A DNA stretch of 64,000 nucleotides from Desulfovibrio sp. Huiquan2017 (GCF_017351175.1 NZ_JAFMPN010000007.1:1-64000); one strand, 5' to 3'; counted from the first letter of the stretch, positions 15,771 to 24,775 are shown. The notes: generated by a model from the sequence alone, not told the origin. Numbers and translations: made by a program.

Positions 15771-18038
15771 ATGAAGGTGCTCAAGCGATTCCGCGAAAGC
15801 CTGATAGCGAAGATGATCCTGTCGGGCGGCGTGACGCTGACCCTGTGTATCCTCCTGTGGGCCGGATTCAACGTCTATTACTTCAAGAACAACGTGGTCT
15901 CCAACGTCATGTCCGACATCGAGATGGTGTCGGACACGATCATGCTCGCCCTGCACTACGCCATGATGCTCGACGATGAAGAGGACATCAAAGAGAACAT
16001 CAACAACATCGCCAAGCAGGAAGAGATCGAAAACATCCGGGTCTACAACAAGAAGGGACGCATCGTCTTCTCCAACATCCCGGGCGAAATCGGCACGGTC
16101 ATCGGCCAGGGGGCCCCGGCCTGCCGGGCCTGCCACCAGTACGAGCCGCCGCCCCCGGCCCTGCCCCTGCCCAAGCGCACCCGAATGATCGAGTCGGGCA
16201 ACAGCCAGCTCATGGCCATCATGACCCCCATCGCCAACTCCGAAGGGTGCTCCCCCGGCCCGTGCCATGTCCACTCCAAGGACGAGCAGGTCCTCGGCCT
16301 GCTGGACGTCACCGTGAACATGGACGCCAAGAATTCCATGATCCGGATGTTCGAGCGGGCCAACATGGGCATCGCCGCGATGGTCTTCACCGCCACCTTC
16401 CTGGCCCTGTTCGCCTTCACGTACCGGTTCATCTTCCGGCCCATCAAACGGCTCATCACCGCCACCCGGGGCATCAGCGGGGATTCCGACTACACGGACA
16501 TCGACATCGAGCAGGTGGACGAGATCGGCACCCTGGGCCAGGCCCTCAACATGATGGGCAAGCGGGTCGCGGACAAACACCGAGAACTTCTGGAACAGCG
16601 CGAGGAGTACCGCAACCTGTTCGACAACGTGCCCTGCCTGGTTTCGGTGGTGGATGCCGAATACCGGATTCTCCGCCACAACCTGGCCTACGAATGGCAC
16701 TTCGGCAGCCCCGGAAACAAGCGCTGCTGGCAGGTGAACAAGGGCCGCCTCGAAAAATGCAAGGCCTGCCCCGTGGACCGGACCCTCCGCGACGGCCAGT
16801 CCCACATGTCCGAAGAATCGGGCATGTCCAAGGACGGCCACCCGATCCACTGGATTGTGTACACCTCGCCGGTCAAGAACAAGCGGGGCGAAGTGGTGGC
16901 CGCCATGGAGATGATGGTGGACATCACCCACCGGCGCGAGCTGGAGTCCAAGCTGGCCGCCTCCGAGCACCGCTACCACGCCATCTTCGACTCCATTCCC
17001 AACGCGGTCTTCGTCCTGAACCGCAAGACGCTGGAGATTCTCAACAGCAACGAATCATCCCAGGAGATGTACGGCTGGAGCCAGCTTGAACTGCGCGGCC
17101 GGTCCTTCATGACCTTCTTCCGCGAGGACGAGGCCCGGGACTGGGAGGAGGCCGTACGCACCCAGGCGGAGATCGAGCTGTGCACCCACGTGGACAAGTC
17201 GGACAGGCCGTTTTTCGTCTTCCTGAGCATCTCCCCGGCCCGCTTCGAGGGCAACGATACTCTCATCGTCACCTGCACGGACGTGACCCGCAAGGTCGAG
17301 GTGGAACAGCAGCTCATCCAGGCCAGCAAAATGACCACGCTGGGCGAAATGAGCACGGGCGTGGCCCACGAACTGAACCAGCCCCTGACCATCCTCCAGG
17401 CCATCTCCAACCTGCTCTCGCACCGGGCCGAGAACGGGGCCGAAGTCTCCCCGGAGATCATGCGCGAACTGGCCGAGGGCATCTCCACCCATGTGGACCG
17501 GGCGGCCAAGATCATCGAACATATGCGCGAATTCGGGCGCAAGGCCGACCTGCGGACCATGCCGGTGCAGGTCAACGAGGTCCTGGAACGCGGCTTCGAG
17601 TTCTTCAGCCAGCAATTGCAGGTCCACAACATCCGGGTGGTCTGGGAACTGGAAGAGGACCTGCCCCTGATCATGGCCGATTCGAACCGGCTGGAACAGG
17701 TGGTCATCAATCTCCTGCTCAACGCCCGCGACGCCATTGCGGATCGCTGGAAAGACGACAAGAACGCGGACAAGCGCATCCTGCTCCGTTCCTTCAGCAC
17801 GCCCGAACGTATCGTCTTCCGCATCTGCGACACGGGCGCGGGCATCCCCCCGGCCATCCGCGAACGCCTCTTCGAGCCATTTTTCACCACCAAGAACGTG
17901 GGCAAGGGCACAGGGCTCGGCCTGTCCATCTCCTACGGCATCGTCACCGACTACGGCGGGAAGATCCGGGCCGACGCATGGGAGGAAGGTGGCGCCTGCT
18001 TCGAGATCGCCTTCCCCCGGGCCGAGTGCGGGCTGTAG
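15771..18038 (+). CDS. membrane histidine kinase with haem-c-type periplasmic sensor, HAMP and two PAS domains
   Basis: 756 residues. TM1 is at ~15-38, TM2 at ~200-222. The periplasmic part holds CRACH (C118-H122) and a second motif CSPGPCHVH (C160, C165, H166; CX4CH), both possible covalent haem sites, followed by VLGLLDV. This layout recurs in sensors of deltaproteobacteria. HAMP (~222-275), PAS 1 with a CKACP loop, and PAS 2 (~400-510) follow. The kinase has an H-box GVAHELNQPL and an ATPase domain with NLLLNARDAI, DTGAGIP and TKNVGKGTGLGL. It lies 31 bases after rrf2 and ends in a terminator; the next genes encode a cytochrome pair. It may sense periplasmic redox state or NO. No partner regulator with output domain is in view. 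Confidence 0.88.
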   Translation: MKVLKRFRESLIAKMILSGGVTLTLCILLWAGFNVYYFKNNVVSNVMSDIEMVSDTIMLALHYAMMLDDEEDIKENINNIAKQEEIENIRVYNKKGRIVFSNIPGEIGTVIGQGAPACRACHQYEPPPPALPLPKRTRMIESGNSQLMAIMTPIANSEGCSPGPCHVHSKDEQVLGLLDVTVNMDAKNSMIRMFERANMGIAAMVFTATFLALFAFTYRFIFRPIKRLITATRGISGDSDYTDIDIEQVDEIGTLGQALNMMGKRVADKHRELLEQREEYRNLFDNVPCLVSVVDAEYRILRHNLAYEWHFGSPGNKRCWQVNKGRLEKCKACPVDRTLRDGQSHMSEESGMSKDGHPIHWIVYTSPVKNKRGEVVAAMEMMVDITHRRELESKLAASEHRYHAIFDSIPNAVFVLNRKTLEILNSNESSQEMYGWSQLELRGRSFMTFFREDEARDWEEAVRTQAEIELCTHVDKSDRPFFVFLSISPARFEGNDTLIVTCTDVTRKVEVEQQLIQASKMTTLGEMSTGVAHELNQPLTILQAISNLLSHRAENGAEVSPEIMRELAEGISTHVDRAAKIIEHMREFGRKADLRTMPVQVNEVLERGFEFFSQQLQVHNIRVVWELEEDLPLIMADSNRLEQVVINLLLNARDAIADRWKDDKNADKRILLRSFSTPERIVFRICDTGAGIPPAIRERLFEPFFTTKNVGKGTGLGLSISYGIVTDYGGKIRADAWEEGGACFEIAFPRAECGL

Positions 18039-18064
18039 CCGCCTCGGCCCCAGGCGCCTCTTCC

Positions 18065-18092
18065 GGCCGGGAATAGCTTCCCGGCCTTTTTT
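18065..18092 (+). terminator. rho-independent terminator after the haem-type kinase
   Basis: GGCCGGGAA (18065-18073), TAGC loop, TTCCCGGCC (18078-18086), then six Ts. Confidence 0.92.
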
Positions 18093-18257
18093 CTGCCCAA
18101 TTTTCCGGCGGATGCGCGAAAACGCGAAGCCGAATGCGGAATATAACGTTTTCCTTCTGCCTCTTTTCCTTTTTTTATGCTACTTGGGCCTAAACCATCC
18201 CTTCCATCCGGTCCGGGGGCGAATGGACCGAAGGCGGGGAAACAACCGGGAGGAGGT

Positions 18258-18830
18258 ATGGAGCGAAAAACCAAGTCGATCCTGCTGGTCCTGTTCGGCA
18301 TCTTGATCGCCTTCCCCATCTTCAGCATGACCTATTACACCATGGTCAGGACTTCGACCCCGGAGTTCTGTGGGAGCTGTCACGAGATCCGTCCGGCGGT
18401 CATGGCCTGGAAGAGCTCGACGCACGTCAACAACGCGCAGGGATTCGTGGCCGACTGTATGGACTGCCACCTGCCCGCGCCCCAGGACACCGTCGATTTC
18501 TTCTTCACCAAGACCATGCACGGGATGAAGGACGTGTTCGCCCACTTCACGGGCGGAGCCGAGGACTACGACAGAGCGGTCATGCGCGAGCGCATCTGGG
18601 CGACCATGAAAAACGACCAGTGCATGAAGTGCCACCGGAACATCCTGCACCTGCCGGGCAAGCGCGGGGCCATGCTGGCCCACCGCCGGGTGCTCTACGC
18701 CGAAAACGGCCAGGAATACCGCTGCACCGACTGCCATCGGCACCTGGTCCACAACGACAGACAGTTCTTCGAGTACAAGCAGTTCCGCGCCCCCTATCGG
18801 GCCGAGGGGCTGCCCAACCTGGGTATCTAG
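18258..18830 (+). CDS. NapC/NrfH-type tetrahaem quinol dehydrogenase
   Basis: 190 residues. An N-terminal membrane anchor (SILLVLFGILIAFPIFSMTYY) is followed by four CXXCH motifs (CGSCH, CMDCH, CMKCH, CTDCH) with the NrfH/NapC spacing, including TPEFCGSCH and the late RHLVHND segment. Such proteins take electrons from menaquinol and pass them to a periplasmic reductase. The neighbour 10 bases on is an octahaem HAO-like cytochrome, so this is closer in role to HaoC/CycX than to a partner of NrfA. The ATG at 18258 is preceded by GGGAGGAGG; the frame is open further up, but without a signal. Confidence 0.9.
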   Translation: MERKTKSILLVLFGILIAFPIFSMTYYTMVRTSTPEFCGSCHEIRPAVMAWKSSTHVNNAQGFVADCMDCHLPAPQDTVDFFFTKTMHGMKDVFAHFTGGAEDYDRAVMRERIWATMKNDQCMKCHRNILHLPGKRGAMLAHRRVLYAENGQEYRCTDCHRHLVHNDRQFFEYKQFRAPYRAEGLPNLGI

Positions 18831-18840
18831 GAGGTAGTGT

Positions 18841-20226
18841 ATGTATCGCAGAATGACGTTCACCCTCGCCGCCGTGTTGGCCGTCATCGCCCTGACCGCC
18901 ATCGCGTCCGGCGCGCAGAATTTCCCCAAAGTCCGCGAACTGCGCATGGACCGGGCCACCCCGCCCCAGGGCACGGCCTGCATCGAATGCCACAAACAGG
19001 AGACCCCCGGCATCTTCGCCGACTGGGCCATGAGCCGCCACGCCTCGGCAGGCATCACCTGCCTGGACTGTCACCAGGCCCAGCCCGGCGAACAGGACAT
19101 CAGCGTGGCCCATGAGAAATACTACTCCATGGGCAACCTGCCCATGGGCGAAAAGCAGTACTTCGTGCCCGTTGCCGCGGCGGTCACGCCCAAGGACTGT
19201 TCCCGCTGCCACCCGGACGAGGCCAAGCAATACGCCAAGAGCAAGCACGCCAACACCATCGAGATCATCTGGAAGCTCGACCCGTGGCTCAACGGCGGCA
19301 TGAACTCCGACAACGAACGCAAGACCGGCTGCTATTACTGCCACGGCACGGTGCTCAAGATGAAGGACGGCAAGCTCGATCCCGACACCTGGCCCAACGT
19401 GGGCGTCGGCCGCCTGAACATGGACGGCTCCCTCGGCTCCTGCACCAGTTGCCACACCCGGCACCGCTTCTCGGTCATGGAGGCGCGCAAGCCCGAAACC
19501 TGCGGCCAATGCCACCTCGGCCCGGACCATCCGCAGATCGAAATCTACAACGAGTCCAAGCACGGCGACATCTACCAAGCCTTCAAGCAGGAGTATAACT
19601 TCGACTCCGCACCCGGCGCCTGGACCCCGGGCGTGGATTACCGCGCCCCGACCTGCGCCGCCTGCCACATGTCCGGATCGGGCGATGTGGCCACCACCCA
19701 CGATGTGACCGAACGCATATCCTGGGAGACCCAGGCCCCGCTGACGGTCCGGCCGTCCGAGTTCAAGCCGCTGCCGGCGGCCACGGACTGGAAGGTCGAA
19801 CGCGACAAGATGAAGAACATCTGCAGCCAATGCCACGGCCAGTCGTGGATCGACGACTTCTACACCCAGCTCGACACCTCGGTGAAGGAGTACAACGAGG
19901 TCTACTTCAAGCCCGCCAAGAAGACCCTGGACGAACTCTATGAAAAGGGACTGCTCGACAAGACCAAGTACTTCGACGAGCACCTGGAGGTGGAGTTCTA
20001 CGAACTGTGGCACCACGAAGGCCGCCGGGCCCGCATGGGCACCGCCATGATGGCCCCGGACTACGCCTGGTGGCACGGCTTCTACGAGTGCAAGCACCGC
20101 TACAACCGGTTCATGGAAGAGGCCCGCCACCTGATCGAGACCAACACCAAGGCCTACCGCTATCCCGACTTCCCCAACGCCACCGGCGACACAACCCGCC
20201 CGGCGCAGATCTTCGGCAAGCAGTAG
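18841..20226 (+). CDS. octahaem HAO-like multihaem cytochrome c
   Basis: 461 residues with a cleavable signal peptide (cut near IASGA). Eight CXXCH motifs: C47, C74, C120, C164 (CYYCH), C201, C221, C272 and C328. The segments YAKSKHANTIEI, KTGCYYCHGT, GSCTSCHTRHRFS and ETCGQCHLGPDHPQ match the hydroxylamine oxidoreductase/epsilon-Hao family, with haem 4 as the active site. There is no CXXCK, so it is not NrfA. Whether the Tyr that makes the P460 crosslink in ammonia oxidisers is present needs an alignment; non-ammonia oxidisers usually lack it and reduce hydroxylamine or nitrite. AGGAGG precedes the start; it pairs with the quinol dehydrogenase upstream. Confidence 0.88.
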   Translation: MYRRMTFTLAAVLAVIALTAIASGAQNFPKVRELRMDRATPPQGTACIECHKQETPGIFADWAMSRHASAGITCLDCHQAQPGEQDISVAHEKYYSMGNLPMGEKQYFVPVAAAVTPKDCSRCHPDEAKQYAKSKHANTIEIIWKLDPWLNGGMNSDNERKTGCYYCHGTVLKMKDGKLDPDTWPNVGVGRLNMDGSLGSCTSCHTRHRFSVMEARKPETCGQCHLGPDHPQIEIYNESKHGDIYQAFKQEYNFDSAPGAWTPGVDYRAPTCAACHMSGSGDVATTHDVTERISWETQAPLTVRPSEFKPLPAATDWKVERDKMKNICSQCHGQSWIDDFYTQLDTSVKEYNEVYFKPAKKTLDELYEKGLLDKTKYFDEHLEVEFYELWHHEGRRARMGTAMMAPDYAWWHGFYECKHRYNRFMEEARHLIETNTKAYRYPDFPNATGDTTRPAQIFGKQ

Positions 20227-20249
20227 GACGACATCCGGAAAACCGTTAC

Positions 20250-20277
20250 CGGGGGGGCACTCGCCCCCCTTTTTTTG
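20250..20277 (+). terminator. rho-independent terminator after the HAO-like gene
   Basis: A run of seven Gs and C, loop ACTC, then GCCCCCC and seven Ts. It closes the two-gene cytochrome operon. Confidence 0.92.
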
Positions 20278-20306
20278 TTCCGGTCCCGCCCAAAATCTCG
20301 CACACA

Positions 20307-20335
20307 TTGACCTTCCGCAAAAAAAACGCGATATT
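20307..20335 (+). promoter_or_regulatory. promoter for the PAS/GAF/GGDEF gene
   Basis: TTGACC (20307-20312), 17-base spacer containing eight As, GATATT (20330-20335); the ATG is 41 bases on. Confidence 0.5.
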
Positions 20336-20376
20336 GATAATCAGAAGTCGCCGGACATTTTGGAGGGGAGATTCAG

Positions 20377-22719
20377 ATGGACGATACTTCGGCACGCAGG
20401 CAGTTGAAACAGGCGCAACAGCGCATCGCGGAACTCGAAGCCGACCTTGCGCGTGCCGCCGAGGAGGCGTGCGAGGACCGCTACCATCTGGTCTTCGACC
20501 ACGCTCCCGGCGGCATGGCCATCATCACCGAAAGAGGAGACATCCTCCTGTCCAATGCCGAAGCCAAGCGGTTCCTCGGCCTGTCCGGGCCCGACGGCAA
20601 GCACGACGCCCGGAATTTTTACGTCAACGTCAACGACCGCGATCAGCTCATCGAACTACTTCGGGAAAAGCAGCACATCCGCAATTTCCCCGTGCCCATG
20701 CGCCGCCTGGACGGCACGCCCATGTGGGCCAGCCTGAGCGCCCGGTCCATCGACTATGGCGGAGTCCGGGCCAACCTGATTTCCTTCACCGACATTACCG
20801 AGTACCGCCAGGCCCTGCACCGGCTGGAGCTGGACGAGATCCGCTTCGAAAAGCTCTATGCCCTGTCCGAAATGACTCAGCGACCGGAAAGCGAGATCCT
20901 CGACTTCGCCCTGGAGGCGATCACCGAGGTGACCGACAGCGAGATCGGCTACATCTACCGATTGAGCGACGACGAGTCGGAACTGCACCTCTATGCGTGG
21001 TCCAAGAACGTCTTGAAACAGTGCGCCATGAAAAATCCCCCCGAGGTTTACCTGGTCCGGGACACCGGCCTCTGGGGCGATCCAGTGCGGCAGCGCAAGC
21101 CCGTACTGACCAACGACTACCCCAACCTGCAATCCAAGCGGGGCTGCCCCGCGGGGCACGTTCCGGTCCGCAATCACCTGGGCGTCCCGATCCTCGACGA
21201 GAACCGTATCATCTACCTGGCCGGGGTAGGCAACAAGCATAGCGACTACACCGAAGACGACGTCCGGCACATCGAACTGATCATGAACGGCACCTGGCGC
21301 ATCCTCCAGCGCCGCCGGTCCCGGGCGGAACTGAGAACAGCCCGGGCCGAACTCGAGGAAAAGGTCCGGCGTCGCACGGAGCGCCTCCAGCAGGTCAACC
21401 GCGAACTGGCCGGACTCAATCTCGAATTGATGAAAAAGGATCAGGAACGCGAACAGGCCCGCATGGAGCTTGTGCGCTACCAGCGGATCATCGAGACCAA
21501 CCCGGACCTCATCTCGCTCATCGACAACAAATACCGCTACGTTATCGTCAACCAATCCTACACCCGCATCTTCGGCCTGGACCGGGAGGCCATCGTGGGG
21601 CAGTCCGTAGGCATTCTTTTCGGCAGCCAAGCCTTCGAGGAGCAGTTCCAGCCAGCCATCGACCGGGCCCTGGCAGGCGAAACCCTGACCAAGGCCACCT
21701 GGCTGAACCTCCCGGACCGGGGTGACCGGTACATGTCCATCACCTACCAGCCCGTGCGGGTGGAGAACGACGACACCCAATACGTCTCCTTCGAGGCCCG
21801 GGACATGACCGACCTCAAGCGTAGCGAAGAGGACCTCAAGGCCATCGCCGAGCGCCTGGACCTGGCCACGGACGCCGCCCACCTGGGTATCTGGGAATGG
21901 GACCTGCGCACCGACGACCTGCTCTGGGACCGTAAGATGTTCGATCTCTATCAAGCCGCGCCCCTGCCTCCGGAGGAGCTTTTCGACTTCTGGCGCAGTT
22001 GCATCCACCCGGACGACCTGGCCGCCACCGAACACCATTTGGCCCGCTCCATTGAGACCAAGGAGCCGCTCTATCTGGAATTCCGGATCATCCGAAAGGA
22101 CGGCGAAACCCGCCACATCCGCCTGGAGGGACTGGTCCAGATGGACGACAGGGGCATGCCCATCCGGCTCATCGGCATCAGCATGGACGTCACCGAACAG
22201 CGCCAGATGGAGGACGAACTGCGGACCCTGGCCTCCACCGACCCCCTGACCGGGGCCAGCAACCGCCGCCAGTTCATGTCCCGACTGAACGAGGAATTCG
22301 AACGCTGCAAGCGATACAACACCTCCCTGGTCCTCCTCTCCCTGGACATCGACCACTTCAAGCGCATCAACGACACCTACGGCCACCCGGCCGGGGACGA
22401 CGTGCTGAAGGACCTGGTCGCCCTGTGCAAGTCAACCCTGCGCACCACCGACCTCTTCGGCCGGGTCGGGGGCGAGGAATTCCAGGCCGCCCTGACCCAG
22501 ACCCGCATCGGCGCGGGCGAGAACACCGCCGAGCGGCTGCGGCGACGCGTGGAGCGGCATGAGGTCAAGACCCACGGCCAAGCCATCACCTTCACCATCA
22601 GTATCGGCGTGACCGCCCTGGCCGACGACGACAAGTCCATCGAAGGATTGCTCAAGCGGGCCGATGACGCCCTGTACCAGGCCAAGCGAAGCGGGCGGAA
22701 CCGGGTCATAGTGCTCTGA
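20377..22719 (+). CDS. diguanylate cyclase with PAS-GAF-PAS-PAS sensory array
   Basis: 780 residues, no membrane segment. Order: short coiled coil (5-30), PAS 1 (~30-145), GAF (~165-310; GYIYRLSDDESELHLYAWS ... GCPAGHVPVRNHLGVPI), coiled coil (~315-365), PAS 2 (~370-485), PAS 3 (~490-610, with the PAC-like FRIIRKDGETRHI), GGDEF (~615-780). The active site is GGEEF; an inhibitory RXXD site (RTTD) lies five residues before it, so the enzyme should make c-di-GMP and be product-inhibited. Metal and substrate residues (DIDHFKRIND) are intact. A soluble multi-PAS sensor suggests intracellular redox or ligand sensing. GGAGGGG lies before the ATG; it stands alone. Confidence 0.93.
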   Translation: MDDTSARRQLKQAQQRIAELEADLARAAEEACEDRYHLVFDHAPGGMAIITERGDILLSNAEAKRFLGLSGPDGKHDARNFYVNVNDRDQLIELLREKQHIRNFPVPMRRLDGTPMWASLSARSIDYGGVRANLISFTDITEYRQALHRLELDEIRFEKLYALSEMTQRPESEILDFALEAITEVTDSEIGYIYRLSDDESELHLYAWSKNVLKQCAMKNPPEVYLVRDTGLWGDPVRQRKPVLTNDYPNLQSKRGCPAGHVPVRNHLGVPILDENRIIYLAGVGNKHSDYTEDDVRHIELIMNGTWRILQRRRSRAELRTARAELEEKVRRRTERLQQVNRELAGLNLELMKKDQEREQARMELVRYQRIIETNPDLISLIDNKYRYVIVNQSYTRIFGLDREAIVGQSVGILFGSQAFEEQFQPAIDRALAGETLTKATWLNLPDRGDRYMSITYQPVRVENDDTQYVSFEARDMTDLKRSEEDLKAIAERLDLATDAAHLGIWEWDLRTDDLLWDRKMFDLYQAAPLPPEELFDFWRSCIHPDDLAATEHHLARSIETKEPLYLEFRIIRKDGETRHIRLEGLVQMDDRGMPIRLIGISMDVTEQRQMEDELRTLASTDPLTGASNRRQFMSRLNEEFERCKRYNTSLVLLSLDIDHFKRINDTYGHPAGDDVLKDLVALCKSTLRTTDLFGRVGGEEFQAALTQTRIGAGENTAERLRRRVERHEVKTHGQAITFTISIGVTALADDDKSIEGLLKRADDALYQAKRSGRNRVIVL

Positions 22720-22723
22720 CCCC

Positions 22724-22752
22724 TTGACTCGCCTCCCTCGCCTTCCTACATT
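22724..22752 (+). promoter_or_regulatory. promoter for the thioredoxin-reductase fusion gene
   Basis: TTGACT (22724-22729), 17-base spacer, TACATT (22747-22752); the ATG is 38 bases on. Confidence 0.65.
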
Positions 22753-22790
22753 TTCCGATAACGATTACCGTCACCAATGCGAGGTTCTTC

Positions 22791-24473
22791 ATGTCCATAT
22801 CCACTAAAAGCGACCATGACTGGTTCCTGCCCGAAGACGTCCGCAAACAACTGACCGAGACCTTCAAGGCTCTCAATAAACCGGTTTCACTGGAACTCTT
22901 CATCCAGCCCGGGGTCAACGACGAGTTTTCCGACTACACCGCCAAATTCTGCGCCGACCTGGCCCGGCTCAACGACAAGATCACTTTCAAAAAACAGGAC
23001 ATCCCGTCCGACCGCGCCCGGGACCTGGGCGTGACCGCCTCGCCCACCCTGTGCCTCAACCCGGACGAATACCACATCCGCTTCCTGGGCGCTCCCCTGG
23101 GCGAGGAAGGCAAGACCTTCATCACCGCCATTATGCTCGTCTCCCTGCGCGCAAGTGGGCTGTCCGAGGCCTCCCTGGCCCTGCTCGATCCCCTGGACAC
23201 CGAACGGCTGGTCCAGGTCTTCGTCTCACCTTCCTGTCCCTACTGCCCGGGCCAGGCCATGCACGCCATAAAGGCCGCCATCGCCCGGCCCGGCCTGGTC
23301 AAGGCCGAGTGCGTGGAGATGAACGAAAACCGCGAGCTGACCGAACGCTACAACGTCGGCTCCGTGCCGCACACCGTCATCAACCAGGGCGAGCACGACG
23401 GCCTGGGACTCATGCCCGAGGAGCGGTTCGTGGTCGAGATGGTCCACCTCAAATCCGCCGAGGAACTGCTTAAGGAAGGCAAATTGCCCGGCACGGAAGG
23501 CATGCAGACCGCCACGGGCTACGGCAGCATCGACCCCGGAGCCGTGGACCTGGTCATCATCGGCGCGGGCCCGGCCGGACTGACCGCCGGCATCTATGCC
23601 GTGCGCGCCGGACTCAAGGCCGTGGTCCTGGAAAAGTCCATCGTCGGCGGCCAGGTGGCCCTGACCCCGGTGGTCGAGAACTATCCCGGCTTCACCGCCG
23701 TGCCTGGCAAACAGCTCATGGACATCATGAGCGAGCACGCCCGCCAATACGTGCCCGTGCATGAGGGCGAAGGCGTGGAGTCCGTCACCGTCGGCGACCC
23801 GGCCAAGGACGAACCCATCACCGTGACCACCGCGCGCGGCGAATACCCTGCCAAGGCGGTCATCCTGGCCACGGGCGCCTCCTACCGCAAGCTCGGCGTC
23901 CCCGGCGAGGAAACCTACTTCGGGCGCGGGGTCAACTACTGCGCCTCCTGCGACGGCTACCTGTACAAGGGGAAGGCAGTGGCCATCGTCGGCGGCGGCA
24001 ACACCGCCCTGACCGACGCCCTGCACCTCAAGAACCTCGGCGTGGATGTGACCATCATCCATCGGCGCGACGAATTCCGGGCCCAGAAGCCGCTTGTCGA
24101 TTCCGTGGAGCGCGAGGGCATCCCGGTCCTCTGGAACACCGAGGTCGAGGAGATCAAGGGCGACGGCCGGACGGTCACCGCCCTCAAGCTGCGCAACCGC
24201 ATGACCCAGGCCAAGACCGAACTGCCCGTGGACGGCGTATTCATGGCCATCGGCCAGAAGGCCGCCACCGAACTGGCGCAGGCCATGGGCGTGGCTCTCA
24301 ACGACCAGGGCTACGTCCAGACGGGCCCGGACAAGCGCACCAACGTGCCGCGCGTCTACGCCTGTGGCGACCTGGTAGGCGGCCTGCAACAGATCGTCAC
24401 CGCCATCGGCGAGGGCTCCGTGGCCGCCATGTCCGCCTTCGAGGACATCTCGCACCCCTATTGGAAAAAATAG
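22791..24473 (+). CDS. glutaredoxin-like (PDO) domain fused to thioredoxin reductase
   Basis: 560 residues. Residues ~15-235 form two thioredoxin folds like protein disulfide oxidoreductase. The first lacks the CXXC; the second has CPYC (C149, C152) and a cis-Pro segment (GSVPHTV). Residues ~250-555 are a low-molecular-weight thioredoxin reductase: FAD site IIGAGPAGLTAG, redox pair CASC in NYCASCDGY, a second dinucleotide site IVGGGNTALTDA, and a final ACGDLVGGLQQ. In the NAD(P)H region, the HRRDEFRA segment has the Arg pair often used to bind NADPH. The arrangement resembles AhpF but with no AhpC nearby. It probably transfers electrons to its own PDO domain and then to a peroxidase or disulfide target. 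Own promoter and terminator. Confidence 0.9.
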   Translation: MSISTKSDHDWFLPEDVRKQLTETFKALNKPVSLELFIQPGVNDEFSDYTAKFCADLARLNDKITFKKQDIPSDRARDLGVTASPTLCLNPDEYHIRFLGAPLGEEGKTFITAIMLVSLRASGLSEASLALLDPLDTERLVQVFVSPSCPYCPGQAMHAIKAAIARPGLVKAECVEMNENRELTERYNVGSVPHTVINQGEHDGLGLMPEERFVVEMVHLKSAEELLKEGKLPGTEGMQTATGYGSIDPGAVDLVIIGAGPAGLTAGIYAVRAGLKAVVLEKSIVGGQVALTPVVENYPGFTAVPGKQLMDIMSEHARQYVPVHEGEGVESVTVGDPAKDEPITVTTARGEYPAKAVILATGASYRKLGVPGEETYFGRGVNYCASCDGYLYKGKAVAIVGGGNTALTDALHLKNLGVDVTIIHRRDEFRAQKPLVDSVEREGIPVLWNTEVEEIKGDGRTVTALKLRNRMTQAKTELPVDGVFMAIGQKAATELAQAMGVALNDQGYVQTGPDKRTNVPRVYACGDLVGGLQQIVTAIGEGSVAAMSAFEDISHPYWKK

Positions 24474-24491
24474 ACCGCCCCGAGGGGCGAC

Positions 24492-24537
24492 AAAAAGGGA
24501 GCGGGAGCCCGGTGCAACGGGCTCCCGCTCCCTTTTT
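24492..24537. terminator. bidirectional rho-independent terminator
   Basis: A perfect 15-bp stem (24497-24511 with 24518-24532), loop GTGCAA, flanked by AAAAA (24492-24496) and TTTTT (24533-24537). Confidence 0.95.
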
Positions 24538-24645
24538 GTCCGGGCTTTGCCCTCCGCCGCCTCCCCCGGCCACGCCACGGAAGACACGGCGAAGCGTTCC
24601 CGTTGATTTTCCTCCGGTCTTTTGCCGTTTTCCACCGGGCCGGGG

Positions 24646-24674
24646 TTGACTCTTGGCCGCCCCCCTGCTACCTC
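24646..24674 (+). promoter_or_regulatory. promoter for the TetR-TRAP unit
   Basis: TTGACT (24646-24651), 17-base spacer, TACCTC (24669-24674). The three operator repeats begin 15 bases downstream, around the expected transcription start. Confidence 0.55.
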
Positions 24675-24688
24675 TCGCTTTACCGACG

Positions 24689-24738
24689 TGACCGTCGGTC
24701 ACTTTTTGACCGCAAGTCGCAAGCTGACCGTAGGTCGC
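24689..24738 (+). promoter_or_regulatory. three tandem TetR-type operators with 18-bp period
   Basis: Site 1 TGACCGTCGGTCA (24689-24701) is a perfect inverted repeat; site 2 TGACCGCAAGTCGC starts at 24707; site 3 TGACCGTAGGTCGC starts at 24725. Starts are exactly 18 bp apart. They lie between the promoter and the TetR gene, so autoregulation by road-block is likely. Confidence 0.75.
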
Positions 24739-24775
24739 AATAAAACCCAGCGATTCCGGGGAACAAGGACGAAGT

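Noticed and set aside
18841-20226. Calling this NrfA nitrite reductase because an NrfH-type gene precedes it
   Set aside because: NrfA has five haems including a CXXCK; here there are eight CXXCH and no CXXCK, which fits the HAO-like family.
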